From contig JADANN010000255.1 of NCBI GenBank assembly GCA_018806985.1, positions 124,001 through 188,000 on the forward strand: DNA of 64,000 nucleotides. The letters are read 5' to 3'. The translations under genes and the position numbers were made by a program. Below, one piece after another: positions 45,495-55,907 of this stretch. The stretch is from Angiostrongylus vasorum (Eukaryota > Nematoda > Chromadorea > Rhabditida > Metastrongylidae). Each line of letters opens with the position of its first letter. Position 1 is the stretch's first letter. A model generated the notes under the pieces. That model worked only from the letters and a program-made list of their open reading frames with translations. It had not been told where the DNA came from and searched no databases.

Positions 45495-45890
45495 TTATTT
45501 ACTGCCTACTCTTTTAGCGGCAGGTTATGCGTTGCGAAATATAACTTTAATGATGCTGAGATATTTGCAAAACTCTGGACCGCAGGTGCCTATGGTGGGA
45601 ACGAACGCGCTATTGTCCTTTCCGGGGAGTAGCGCGCTCACCACCACACCATGCGGGTCCCTTCGTTTCGCCTGTCTCTCAGCTAGTTCTATTGATCTTT
45701 TGCCATCAGCAATCACCCATGAGCGGGATTGATCTGGGGAGCCCAAATCGGCAACGAACCCAGTTAAGCTGAGGCTGCAGTTATAATCACAATTATAATC
45801 ACCCCGGAAAGGACAATAGCGCGTTCGTTCCCCACCATAGGCACCTGCGGTCCAGAGTTTTGCAAATATCTCAGCATCATTAAAGAGATA
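45495..45890. mobile_element. Foldback element FB1, unequal inverted arms
   Basis: A full forward arm (45495-45790, with GAGATATTTGCAAAACTCTG and TGAACGAACGCGCTATTG-like words) is followed at once by a short reversed arm (about 45800-45885, with CCGGAAAGGACAATAGCGCG and TTTTGCAAATATCTCAGCAT). The arms can pair over roughly 85 bases. Confidence 0.7.
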
Positions 45891-46202
45891 ACTCTATTCA
45901 TTTCTGGAAGACCAGAAATCTTCGTCATGTGGTCCTCAGTTAGTGCAGGCCTTCAGCTGTTTCCCTAATCAAGGTACAATAGTAGCTTTGTTTTCGCTCG
46001 AGAGTTTGTATGAATATAGAAGGAGCGTTTCATTTAGCAGAATTGGAATGTAAATGCGTTTTTTACAAAATTGTTAAAATTAGACATTCTCTCGCCGTTT
46101 AGTCACATCAACATCCCCATTTTGTCGGACAGTTAGCTCCATTAACTCTTTTGTTCGAACAGGTATTTTCAGGAGAAACTGGTTACAAAGCAACTACAAC
46201 AG

Positions 46203-46470
46203 GGGCGGGTGTAGCGCAGTGGTTAAAGGAGCCATGCGATACAAATGGGATCGATCCCGCGCGCAAAGCCCACAAAGCCCTCCATCTCGCCGGGGTCGAG
46301 AAATTGGTATCAGACTTCTCTAGGAAGATAGCAGTGCTGGTTCGATACATCAGTAGGCCACCGCGAGTAACTCTAAAGGTTATATGTGCATTCAGTCACG
46401 TTCAGTGGTGCTTAATGAAGTCGTGTGCATGGCGCTGCCTTAGGGAGATGATCTACGTCGACAGTTTCGC
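46203..46470 (+). repeat. SINE S1 with intact A and B boxes
   Basis: TAGCGCAGTGG fits the A box and GATCGATCC fits the B box exactly, about 45 bases apart, as in a tRNA gene. The body follows the family (TTGGTATCAGACTTCTCTAG, GGCCACCGCGAGTAACT) and ends near GTCGACAGTTTCGC. It forms an inverted pair with the copy at 46640-46922. Confidence 0.75.
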
Positions 46471-46639
46471 ATTACTGCATCTAAAACGGAAGCAAATTCC
46501 TGACCATACATACTACATATTTGTTTATCACAATCCCATCAATAATTGCTTTAGTTCATTCCTTTTTGTATTCTCGTTTGTATGGTACTTTAAGCACCTG
46601 TAAATAAGTTTCATCATTCCGTTATCATTAATAAAGGAT

Positions 46640-46922
46640 GGAGGATAAAGCTCTCGGTGTTGCTCAATCCCTGAGCGATGCGTCATGCATTCGATTTCAT
46701 TAAGTATCGTCGGAGGTGAATGAATGCATATCTGGCTTTTACAATGACTCGCGATGGCCTACCGATGTATCGAGCCAGTGCTGACATCCTCTCAGACAAG
46801 TATGGTACCAATTTGCCGACCCCGTAGGGATGGAAGGCTTAGTGGGCCATGGGCGCGGGGATCGATTCCCGCGTGTGTGTCGCAGTGGTGCCTCCAACCA
46901 CTGCGCCACACGCGCCCGCCAG
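46640..46922 (-). repeat. SINE S1, near full-length, inverted partner
   Basis: In reverse orientation it begins GGAGGATAAAGCTCTCGG and ends with the complement of the head: GGGATCGATTCCCGCG (B-box region), then CCACTGCGCCACACGCGCCC (A-box complement). It is one of the best-preserved copies. Confidence 0.8.
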
Positions 46923-47985
46923 TTATCACTAGCTTATTTAATCTAAAAGGTACAGGGGAAATTGTGAGAGAAAATACTTGCGAGTGTAACAACATTCTAT
47001 TACGAAACAGATATATTGCGAAGAAGTAGGAAAAGTACTAGAGAGATATTATATTTCGGTATTTACTTATACTCGTATTCTAAATTGGATGCTAGCGCGC
47101 TCCAGTTACAATCTTGCTAAGACCGTCATTGAAAGTGCGTTGGTTGTACCTTTCTGGTTTTGGAGCAGTTTATCCGGATGACAATCTCGTCGTAGTAGAA
47201 AAAGTCAGTGACTGTTCAAAATTTTTGCAAGATGACAGATTATACTTGAAACTGTTGACACAGTGACATCTGTCGAACAACTCGTCCATTATCTGTAGTT
47301 GATGAATTAGAGAATTCTGCAGAAAAATGCACGGTTTCGAGAGAAGAATGAGGCAGAGGGTGTTGATTTAGCTCTAGGATATTGACGGCCTCTGTCTTGG
47401 ATCAAGCACTTTGGAATAATTTGTTCCGGTAACTGTTTCTAATTGTTCTGCACACCGCAGATTAATGCTTACTGATCAATCAACATTGTCGAACTTGATC
47501 GATATCGAATGATATCGTCACATGTTCGGACGATCGGCGAGTATTGTGTTGTGTATGCTACGAAGCGGACTGTCCGATGCGATTTCTATCGCATTCCAGC
47601 ACAAAAACGACGTATAACTATGACGTCACTACTGGAAGATATTTTTGTTCATATGTATGTGTATGTATATTTATTAATAAGATACATGTACAGCTACTTT
47701 ATCATGTCGATTACGGTCTTGGTGATCACCGTTTATAACAGTCGGACATTATTCAGTTGATCTGGCCTGTTTTACTGCTTTCTGTTGTGTAGAATAATGT
47801 CTATATCGTTGAATTCTGCAATGCTGACTCTGTAAAAAGTGCGATTTTACCTTTGTGTTTACCTCTGATCCCATTATATTTTCTTTGGTCGGGAGCTTTT
47901 GATGTCTTCTTATAGTTCTGCCGAAGATGTTTCTTTCCCCAATTGCTTATTGTGATTATCGTCGTTGTTTATCGTTTCTGCTATT

Positions 47986-48005
47986 CATTCTTTAGTTTTT
48001 TACTC
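47986..48005 (+). promoter_or_regulatory. Probable spliced-leader acceptor, TMEM268 gene
   Basis: TTCATTCTTTAG ends at 47995, ten bases before the ATG at 48006. A pyrimidine-rich acceptor immediately upstream of the start, with no upstream coding exon, suggests trans-splicing. Confidence 0.45.
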
Positions 48006-51000
48006 ATGGAATCGTCTATAGCGGAACATGGAACTGGTAGACCGCCGAACTGGATTCGATTCGATGAAATTTCGATGACATCTCCAATTGGTGGCTATTC
48101 ATCATCTGATGGACAACACAAGCCATCTCTTGGAAGTGCAGAGATTTCTAATGGACGAAGTCATTTGGTGAAAGAGGAGCAATCTGAACTTGAAAACACT
48201 GAAGGAGATATGATCACTTCTCTTCCGACGAAAGAAGTTATAGCTGGTAACGTATCTGTTCTAAGTTGCGACTATTTTTATTCTTCTTTTTTCTGCCTTT
48301 CTTAAGTTCTTACTTACTTATTTTACTTACTTACGTACTTACTTGGATGGCCCGTCTTCACTGGTTGTGCTTGCCCCAGCATAATCTCCATTTTTTCGGA
48401 GTTTTGCTGGTTTGGCCAGTGTGCTTCCCTGGAATCCTGAGATCGGCCTAGCCAAAATCTGCCCCCAGGTCGTCACCTACCACAAGCGTTCGCTGCCCTT
48501 GTGGATCAGAGGTAGATTTGCCACCGTGCGACTAGTCTGATATCAGGACGGTGGCTGGTCCTGGTACTGGTTTACTCTTAGCCCGGCTTCTTGATAGAAA
48601 CGCCAGGCTCGTTTTCAGCTTGTGAGGCCCTCCTGAGTGGATGAATCTCCCCCGCTGTGCATCGCAGTCCGACACTGAGGAACATCTCCAAGCCACGATG
48701 AGGCGGTGGATCGTTGGAAGAGCATTGATAAAATAGTATAGTACACACCTGCGGTGGACAATAGAGGGCAAAGTTGTTGTAGTTTCGATATCCCTACTAT
48801 TGGTTCAATCGTCGTCTTTTTACTGCCGTAAATCGCCGTTAATATTTGAGACTAATGCAGATTCAAAGACAGTGTCCATATTAGGTTATGATTTCGAAAT
48901 CCTTCCATTGTTTTGGTTTAAATGATGACACACCAATTAAAAGATGTAAAAAGTATCGAAACTGTCTGTGAGACTGATTTCTTCGCATGGTAGAACGTCT
49001 TGTGGCAGGTGGTGATGGCGTTGTTGTTGTTCAGCGCCGAACTGTGATTTATAGCTGTAAGCTGGAGTTGATCACTCAGCAGGTCCATCGTAGCTGAGAA
49101 ACATGTCGACATTTTCATCCCAAAGTTGAGCTAGAACAACCTGAACAAGCCCTAGCTTGTTTCTCAAGACTATATGAAAAGAAAATCTTACTCAACAAGC
49201 AAATTACCAATAAAATGGACATTGTTTTGGGCTTCTATCGATCTCTCGTCGTTCGTGATAAATGGTCATTCAAGTATTCGAATGTTCAAGTAATAATGGT
49301 TTTGTGGCACACACACACGCACACACACACACGTTTAACACATTGTTGTTTCTTCTAGTCTTTGTTTTTCATATTATTTTTCCTATATCCTTTTAATGCT
49401 TAACTGTTATCTCCTTGTAGTCCTATGTGGAGGATTAGCGCAAGTGCTTTTTAAAGCCTGCGAATTGAAGATATCTTTGGTGAAGTATCCTATCGTTTTT
49501 TCCTGTAATGGAAGATGATGCTTGCTTTGAGCATCGCACCTAAAAAATTCTCCTGTTTTTTCGTCTACTTTTAATTTCTGAACCTCTCAGATCCGTCCAC
49601 ACTTGGTCAAGCACCTGTTATGGAGGCGTCGCAAGAATTCTATGGGAGGGGCCCTGTAATTGTAACCAGAAACGTGGACCAGTTACGTGGCATTCAGACT
49701 CATGGAGGGAGTAATTTAGTAAACGGTAAAATTGTTGCCACCATCTACCCAGAGAACACCATTTGCTCGTGGATTATTCCACCACGCTACGATCCATGTG
49801 CAGTACCCTCAGTTTTGACTTCGGAATGCTTTTCCGTAGGTTACACGTTTTGCTTACTTGTTCCATCTTCGATTTCATATAAGGCCGTAATTTTAGGTGC
49901 CTGCTGAGGATTTCATTACTGCAATGGAACTTATTACAAACGATTATAGGTTTAGGAGGTATTTCGTCGACAATATGTTTCAGTCTTCTTCTTATCTTCT
50001 CAAGATTTTTTTCTCTTTTCTTTTCAAACGCGAGAATGCTTTGGAAAGTCGTTTTTCGTTTGGTTCTGGGAAGTCAATTTCATATCCGGCAAGAAATAGT
50101 GTCAAATTCTGCCTCCGCATGCTTGAGTTGGAATGAGAAAGCTAAATGGCGAAACGATTCGTGAACAGTAATTACTGTCTTTTTTAAGTTGGGAACGTAA
50201 CTAATTAAACTAATTACTTTTCTCGGAATGCTGTTGTTGTCATGTTTTCACAAGGAACGAGTTCCCCACAAGTTGATGACAGTGTGCATAGTCAGTTTAT
50301 TCAAGAACGATAGCCAAGAGGATCTTCGTAGCTGCTTCTCAACTTGATTGTTGAGCGAAGTTAATAGGCTCGTCATCAGTTCTATCATCTTTCTGATATC
50401 AAGGTCCTTTAGAAAGGAAGATTAAACAAGTGAGATTTACAAAGTGGTTCCTGCTGTATCAACCGCTTAGAAACAATAGTTAGGGTAATGGAAGTCTGCC
50501 GATGGTAACACTTGAATCCTATTTTGACCTTTAGAGAGCTTAACAGCGTCGAAGTGGGCGCTTTGTTATCGTCGCCCATCGAATATGGTGTGAACCGGTC
50601 TTATATATGAACTCTAACGGATTGCTATCGCAGTTGCATCAGGAAGACACAACTCGTTTATCAGCCAGCTACCATCACCTTATGTATAGGACCCTACGAT
50701 ATGAAACTGTTTTCACCTAAAGTCTGTTGCTCAGTTCGTGCCAATATGTTCGTCTTTTTACGAGTTAAGCGTATTGTATCTACTGAATGCGTTGAATTTA
50801 CATGACAGTATTTACTTTTAAAAAATGAGTTCTACGCGAGGCGGAAACGGTTTCGGGCCATTTAGCGGCGTTGGAAAAACAACGGAATATGTGATGAATC
50901 CAATTCGTTGTCCTTTAGACCTCCAAATGTTTAATCTGCATGGTATTATGGACAGTGCACATGAAGTTTAAGTAAACGTAACAAACGGTAAGAGCCAACA

Positions 51001-53823
51001 CAGTATGGAAGAATAGAACGATGTGCTATAAACATCTTCAAAGTTGTCCGCAAGTAGGATGATTTTAGGTTCAGTATCTAAAGTTCTCTGGCTCTGAGTT
51101 CATGAGAACAAGCCTTGTACATTTGCAATGGTTATCGGGAGAAAAAGCATAGGAATGGTGCTATTTTTTCTTGTGCCATTTGTAGGTATGGCCATCATAG
51201 CTTAGGAGTTACCATCATAGCTTAGAAGCTATCTTATACTTAATACTGCGCACGAAGCTTCATAGAGACCATAGGGTTGGAATTTACTAAGATTTAAAAG
51301 CTTTTGGAAATTTCTTTGGTGCTTTTTGGTTTCATCTGTCCCCCCTGTTTCAGTTTCTCATCTTTGTATTCTCGTCTGGTAGCATTCTGGATGGCACTGT
51401 CCGTGATAATTTTGTTGGCTGTACTGTTCTCTAATTCTGAAGGAGGTGTTCTTGTGATGATGTTCAGTCTTTTTTGGTGTGTCATGCTCTTTGCTGGGAT
51501 TATTGCATGTGCCGTAATTCGGAAACAGGTGATCGAAAAATTTATGTTACTAGCTTTTTTGTAAGCTTTTCTTGTAACGAAATGGTGGTAGGTATCTATC
51601 AGTTTTCTGATTACTAATTATCTGCTTATTATCTTTCATGCGTCAGTGTTACAAATTTTTTTAGTACGTTACAACAGAAGGGCGCGTGTGGCACAGTGGT
51701 TGGAAGCGCTCTGTAATACACATGGGATGATCGATCCCCGTTCCCATGGCTCACCAGGCCTTCCATCGCTCCAGAGTCGGCAAATTGGTACCAGACTTGT
51801 CTGAAAGAATAGCAGCACTGGCTCGATACATCGGCAGGCCACCGCGAGTCATTGTAAAGGCCAGATATTGCATTCAATCACTTCTAACGATGCTTAATGA
51901 AGTCGAGTGCATGACGCATGCCTCAGGGATTGATCGCCGAGAGCTTTATCCTTTATGTTGTAACTGATACATTCATACGGCTCGCACTGGTTTAGTTTAT
52001 GTGTTAAGAGTTTAGATGTCCCGCTGACTTTCTTGTGGAGTGGTGGAATTTACTAAAAATAAATGTTTGCTGCATAGTAATCTTATGCCTTTCAGATTCG
52101 CGTTGGACTACGACATTGTGTTCAATCAGCTAATAAAGTGCTCATTAAAAATAATATACTGGCTGGTGTTGAAGACAAAGGACAGTTGAGCTGTCAAAAA
52201 GTCGTGGTAGGCGTTCTCTAAGTATGCATTTCACCTCGTGCAGTAGGACACAATTGGTAGCTCTCAATCAGATGCAAGATATAAAAAGTTGATCAAGTAG
52301 GTATTACTCTGTCAATCGTCTTGATTCGCAAATTCCCTATTGTTTGTAATGCAGTGGGTACCATTCCTTACAAATGGGGCACAATCTCGTAATCTGTGAC
52401 CTGCTTCATATATATATTTTGGGTTTTTTGTGACTGTAATAGCACTGCCTTTGATGATGCTATTCTAGAAATAATCCAGCTTTTCTCTTGATGTAAGTAG
52501 TAATGATGGTTGTGGTGCGGGGATCATCCACCCAGTTTCTAGGTTCCTAAGAATCATTTTATATATTTCTGCGAGGCCATATTCATTGAAATTTTTCATA
52601 ATGGAGTTAACTGTACGTTCACCGCTTGTGATGTTTACGGTTAGCTATACATTCATCCTGGAGAAAATAACGATCGAATGTTTCTTTTTTAATCAAATTC
52701 GGTAGCACTGTACTTTCCTGGCACAGTCATATCTGCGAATAAAACCGAGTGGTTCTATCAAAGAAGAAAAAACAGATTTTTATGGCATGTTGCACTTCTA
52801 AATACGCACAATGTGTGCTTACACTTACTACCTCCAACAAATTATTATGAGATGTTTTCACGCCGCTATGGATTTGATTACATGGTTTACTAGTTAAAAC
52901 AAAAGGTATGTTGTTTGTAGTAACTTGATGTCCTTTATTATGAAGACATTTCTTATTTCTTAGACATTTTCATCCTTTACTTATTAAGTGGAGAGCTTCC
53001 AGTGAGAATGTTTATTGACTTTCTGAGAAGAATTAGCTCATTACTGATTATATGACTGCAAGTGGTATCCAAAGCTTATCACGAGCACACCGTTTCTTCT
53101 TCTTTTATCAGAATAGGTTTCAGCTTTTTCAGATACATATAATGTGGTTCCGACTGGAGGATTGTCTTCCAGATATTGAGCGTCTTATCCGAGTTGAAGC
53201 TAGCGGAGGAGCAGTTGTATTCGGAGGCGAAGCTCACACCGCACCAGCTAAAGAAATGACAAAGAAGGAGGTAAGCGTGAATACTAAATATACCAGTAAT
53301 ATTCTCTCAATTATTGTTCGTTGTTGATCATCATTACTCTATTTACCAATCTTCTCTTTCAGATTGAAGAAAAGGCACGTCAACTTGTCCTCAAATACAG
53401 TCAAGATTATGTAAAAAGCAGCGCGAGGGTTTGTCTTGTCTTCATACTATTGTTTCTTTAATCCATTACATGCCTTGTTAAATATAGAGTCGTTTTGCTT
53501 CAGTATCGCGTTATTTTCCCGAGTCGCCCTTCACTTGGTGTAAGTGAATTCAACCCGAAGCATTGTCCCAAACAACTTTGCCTTTGTCAATTTATCGACA
53601 AGGTTTGTATTGTTTGAGAGTGTGTGGTAAATTTTTTGGTTTTCTTTTGTGATTTAAATTGTTATAATGAATTACAAGGAGGTACACTTCTAATTATCTG
53701 GACTAATTATTCTAGAGTTTATCGCCCATGTGGTAGCAAATCGTGATAAAATGATATTCATCCTTTTTTTTGCAGAATCACTTCAGTCGTTCGCCCAGGA
53801 AGTGGTATTCACATCTTGTATAG
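48006..53823 (+). CDS. TMEM268: TMEM268-type membrane protein, 9 exons, 394 aa
   Basis: Exons are 48006-48246, 49591-49835, 49897-49958, 51354-51528, 52096-52206, 53133-53270, 53363-53428, 53504-53602 and 53776-53823. All are in phase (1185 bases). The order of motifs matches human TMEM268: VPAEDF and NDYRFR before the membrane pair, two helices at about 192-208 and 214-236, then VLIKNNILAGVEDKGQLSCQ, MWFRLEDCLPDIERL, EKARQLVLKYSQDYVKSSAR and a Cys-rich PKQLCLCQFID. The first 160 residues are polar and longer than in the human protein (342 aa). The family is poorly understood; human TMEM268 has been linked to integrin beta-4. Intron 1 holds repeat R3 and a short CA run, and intron 4 a SINE. 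The start follows an acceptor-like site by ten bases. OGG1 follows on the same strand 2.1 kb later, too far for a typical nematode operon. Confidence 0.85.
48306..48765 (-). repeat. Repeat family R3 with (AAGT)n tail
   Basis: A (TTAC)n-type run at 48306-48345 is followed by GGATGGCCCGTCTTCACTGG, AGCATAATCTCCAT and a longer body ending near 48765. It is homologous to 360-740. Lying in intron 1 of the TMEM268 gene, it is antisense to the gene if the tandem run is its 3' tail. Confidence 0.55.
49308..49332. repeat. Short (CA)n run
   Basis: About 25 bases of CA with one CG interruption, in intron 1 of the TMEM268 gene. Confidence 0.85.
51680..51957 (+). repeat. SINE S1, near full length, in TMEM268 intron 4
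   Basis: The A-box reads TGGCACAGTGG and the B-box GATCGATCC. The body shows TTGGTACCAGACTTGTCTGA, GGCCACCGCGAGTCATTG and GCCAGATATTGCATTCAATC, ending GAGAGCTTTATCCTTTATG. It is in sense orientation and takes up about half of the 567-base intron. Confidence 0.8.
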
Positions 53824-55479
53824 CATGTTCTTGACATGTTGTATATTCATCTTCCGTTTCCGCTGTTGTATAAATATGTCCGTTTGTTCCTCAACTTTAA
53901 ATTTAATCTTATTCCATGTAGTTGGTAGCTCCTTCTACTAACGTTTTGCTCCTTATAGGTTACTCGTTAAATGTTTATCAAGAAATGTGCATAAGGTTGT
54001 GATAAGAATAAGTGATTCATCTGTTCTTATTTGTGCTAAGTTTTTATGACTGTAAACTGCTTCTGGCCAATTGTGCTCTTTTGCATGCATTGTAAATAAT
54101 TACTGTTCATGAATTAAATCTTGATTCTTTAGATTCGGACTTAGAGTTTTAGCTCACTGATACTATGCAAGTAACCAGGCCTAAATATTTAAATTCCGAC
54201 ACCTAATTTCATATAACTGTCGCATCAAGTTCTCATCGGGTTTTGTTTTTGCCGCAAGCGCTCTGTGGTGAAATCAACTCGTAATAGGAGTCATATATGT
54301 ACTCATCAACAATAGTCTTTGTTTATGTACCTCATGCTATCCTTTGTTCCCACTGGATATAGTCCTTGTGCTCTTTGAAACGAAAAAACTCTTCCTAAAG
54401 ATAGTTTTTATACATTGTCAAGTGAAGGAAACAGCTTTTTTGGCCCTACGCTTGGTACACTGGATCGGATAAGCTTTCGATAATTAGAAGAACATGTTCA
54501 TATCAGTTCTCGCTTTCCGATCTTTTACTACATGTGTAGAGAGCAATTCATATCGGCAACTTTACCGGTAGGTCGGATGGGGGAAAGAAACGTTTATCCC
54601 GCGCGAATAATCTGTTTACATGTTTTACATGTTTGGAATGGTTAGTTACAGTTCATCTTTTGCTTCAAACGTGGATGGGCGTAAGTCGTTGCTCGCCCAT
54701 CCCCATCACGACCATTCATTTGTCAATTGTTTTGTTTTTTGTTTTCTTTTTTGTCTAAATACTTATGTCAAGGGGGAATCTCCCGCCGTCAATATAACAT
54801 TCATCTTTTGATGCCGTTCATAGAAGTGATTGCTTGCGTATTTGATGACGTTGAACGGAACGAAGCATCTGAAGGAGTACACACAACTTCACACAACTCG
54901 GTTTGCGAGATCTTGTTTGCGGTCATCCATCAAATCTCACTGATTCATCACGATTATGAACCAGAGATGACTCATGTGGAGAAAAGATGGTCTCAAAGAG
55001 GCAATTAACTATTTAATATAACATCCTGAATACTGGAGCAGACGGATGTGTTTCGTTATCTTCAAGACTACGCGAAATTGTCACCAAATCATTGTTGTGC
55101 TGACGTTTCGACACTATTGCCTTTTGCCGGGGCTGTAGTGGCTCGAGTGTCTACAGCAACTGTTTTTTGTAATGCATGAGTGTTCCTCTATAGTGGACGT
55201 ATGTTGAGATGATTAGAAAGGAACAACATGTGGATAGGTTATCCCACGTGGAACATTTTCTACATAACGGTTCCTAAGTGTTTATCCGTTCAAGACGGCT
55301 CTTTTTCTTCATTTTTTTAACCTGGTGAAGCTAACTCTCGGAAACCCCAACCAAGAACACGTTTGACCTTCCGCAAAAAACATATTTGTTAGAGCTGAGG
55401 ATTTCGTCTTATATAGGAATTTATTCAACTAACATGATGTTATCTGTACAGATTTAACAGCTTAGATTTAATACTCTTT

Positions 55480-55860
55480 TTTATAATGTTTACTTTTTAC
55501 TTTCTGTCTTCTATAATTTTTATGGCAGGGTATTAAACGAAATACAACCACAAGATTCCTGACATATTTGCAAAACTCCGGACCGCAGTTGTCTGCGCTG
55601 GGGAATGATCGCGCTATTGTTCTTTCCAGGGAGTAACGCGTTCACCATCGCACCATGCTGGTCATTCGTTTCGCCTGTCTGTCAGCTAGTTCTATCGATC
55701 AATGCCATCAGCAATCACCCGTCAAGAAGGACCCGCATGGTGTGGTGGTGAACTCGTTACTTCCTTGAAAGGACAATAGCGCGTTCGTTCCCCACCGCAG
55801 ACACCTGCTGTCCGGAGTTTTGCAAATATCTCAGCAATCTTGTGGTTGTATTTCGCTTAA
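55480..55860. mobile_element. Foldback element FB1 abutting the OGG1 start
   Basis: The forward arm (55480-55715: TATGGCAGGGTATTAAACGA, CAAAACTCCGGACCGCAG) and reversed arm (55725-55860: GACCCGCATGGTGTGGTGG, GTTTTGCAAATATCTCAGCA, GTGGTTGTATTTCGCTTAAT) form a palindrome. Its right edge is about 48 bases upstream of the OGG1 ATG. Confidence 0.75.
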
Positions 55861-55894
55861 TACTCTTTTTTATAGTTATTGCTCATTATATCTC

Positions 55895-55907
55895 ACACCT
55901 TTTCAGT
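55895..55907 (+). promoter_or_regulatory. Probable spliced-leader acceptor, OGG1
   Basis: CACACCTTTTCAG ends at 55906, leaving a single base before the ATG at 55908. This matches the nematode acceptor consensus TTTTCAG and would give an almost leaderless message after trans-splicing. Confidence 0.55.

Larger units (their letters stand above)
41600..48005. other. Intergenic region between divergent ASM and TMEM268 genes
   Basis: The two genes start head to head 6.4 kb apart, so promoters for both should lie here. None could be recognised. Contents: foldback sequence (41925-42610 and 45495-45890), an (AT)n run (43883-43935), a tail-to-tail SINE pair (46203-46922) and unassigned AT-rich DNA. 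ORFs at 43216-43559, 44643-44906 and 45017-45271 carry no motif I recognise. Confidence 0.6.
53824..55907. other. Intergenic, TMEM268 to OGG1
   Basis: AT-rich with no supported gene. ATTAAA at 54113-54118, about 290 bases past the TMEM268 stop, is a possible poly(A) signal. A degenerate hammerhead-like remnant (minus strand, ending GAAACGTCAGC) lies near 55097-55150. A foldback element fills 55480-55860. ORFs at 54620-55008 show no motif I recognise. Confidence 0.6.

Noticed and set aside
52727..52893. Open coding-like stretches in TMEM268 intron 5 (ending KTDFYGMLHF or YYEMFSRRYGFDYMVY)
   Set aside because: Splicing exon 52096-52206 directly to 53133 keeps the family motif order, and the best-looking frame here cannot be entered in phase from the available acceptor. 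An alternative terminal exon is possible but unsupported.
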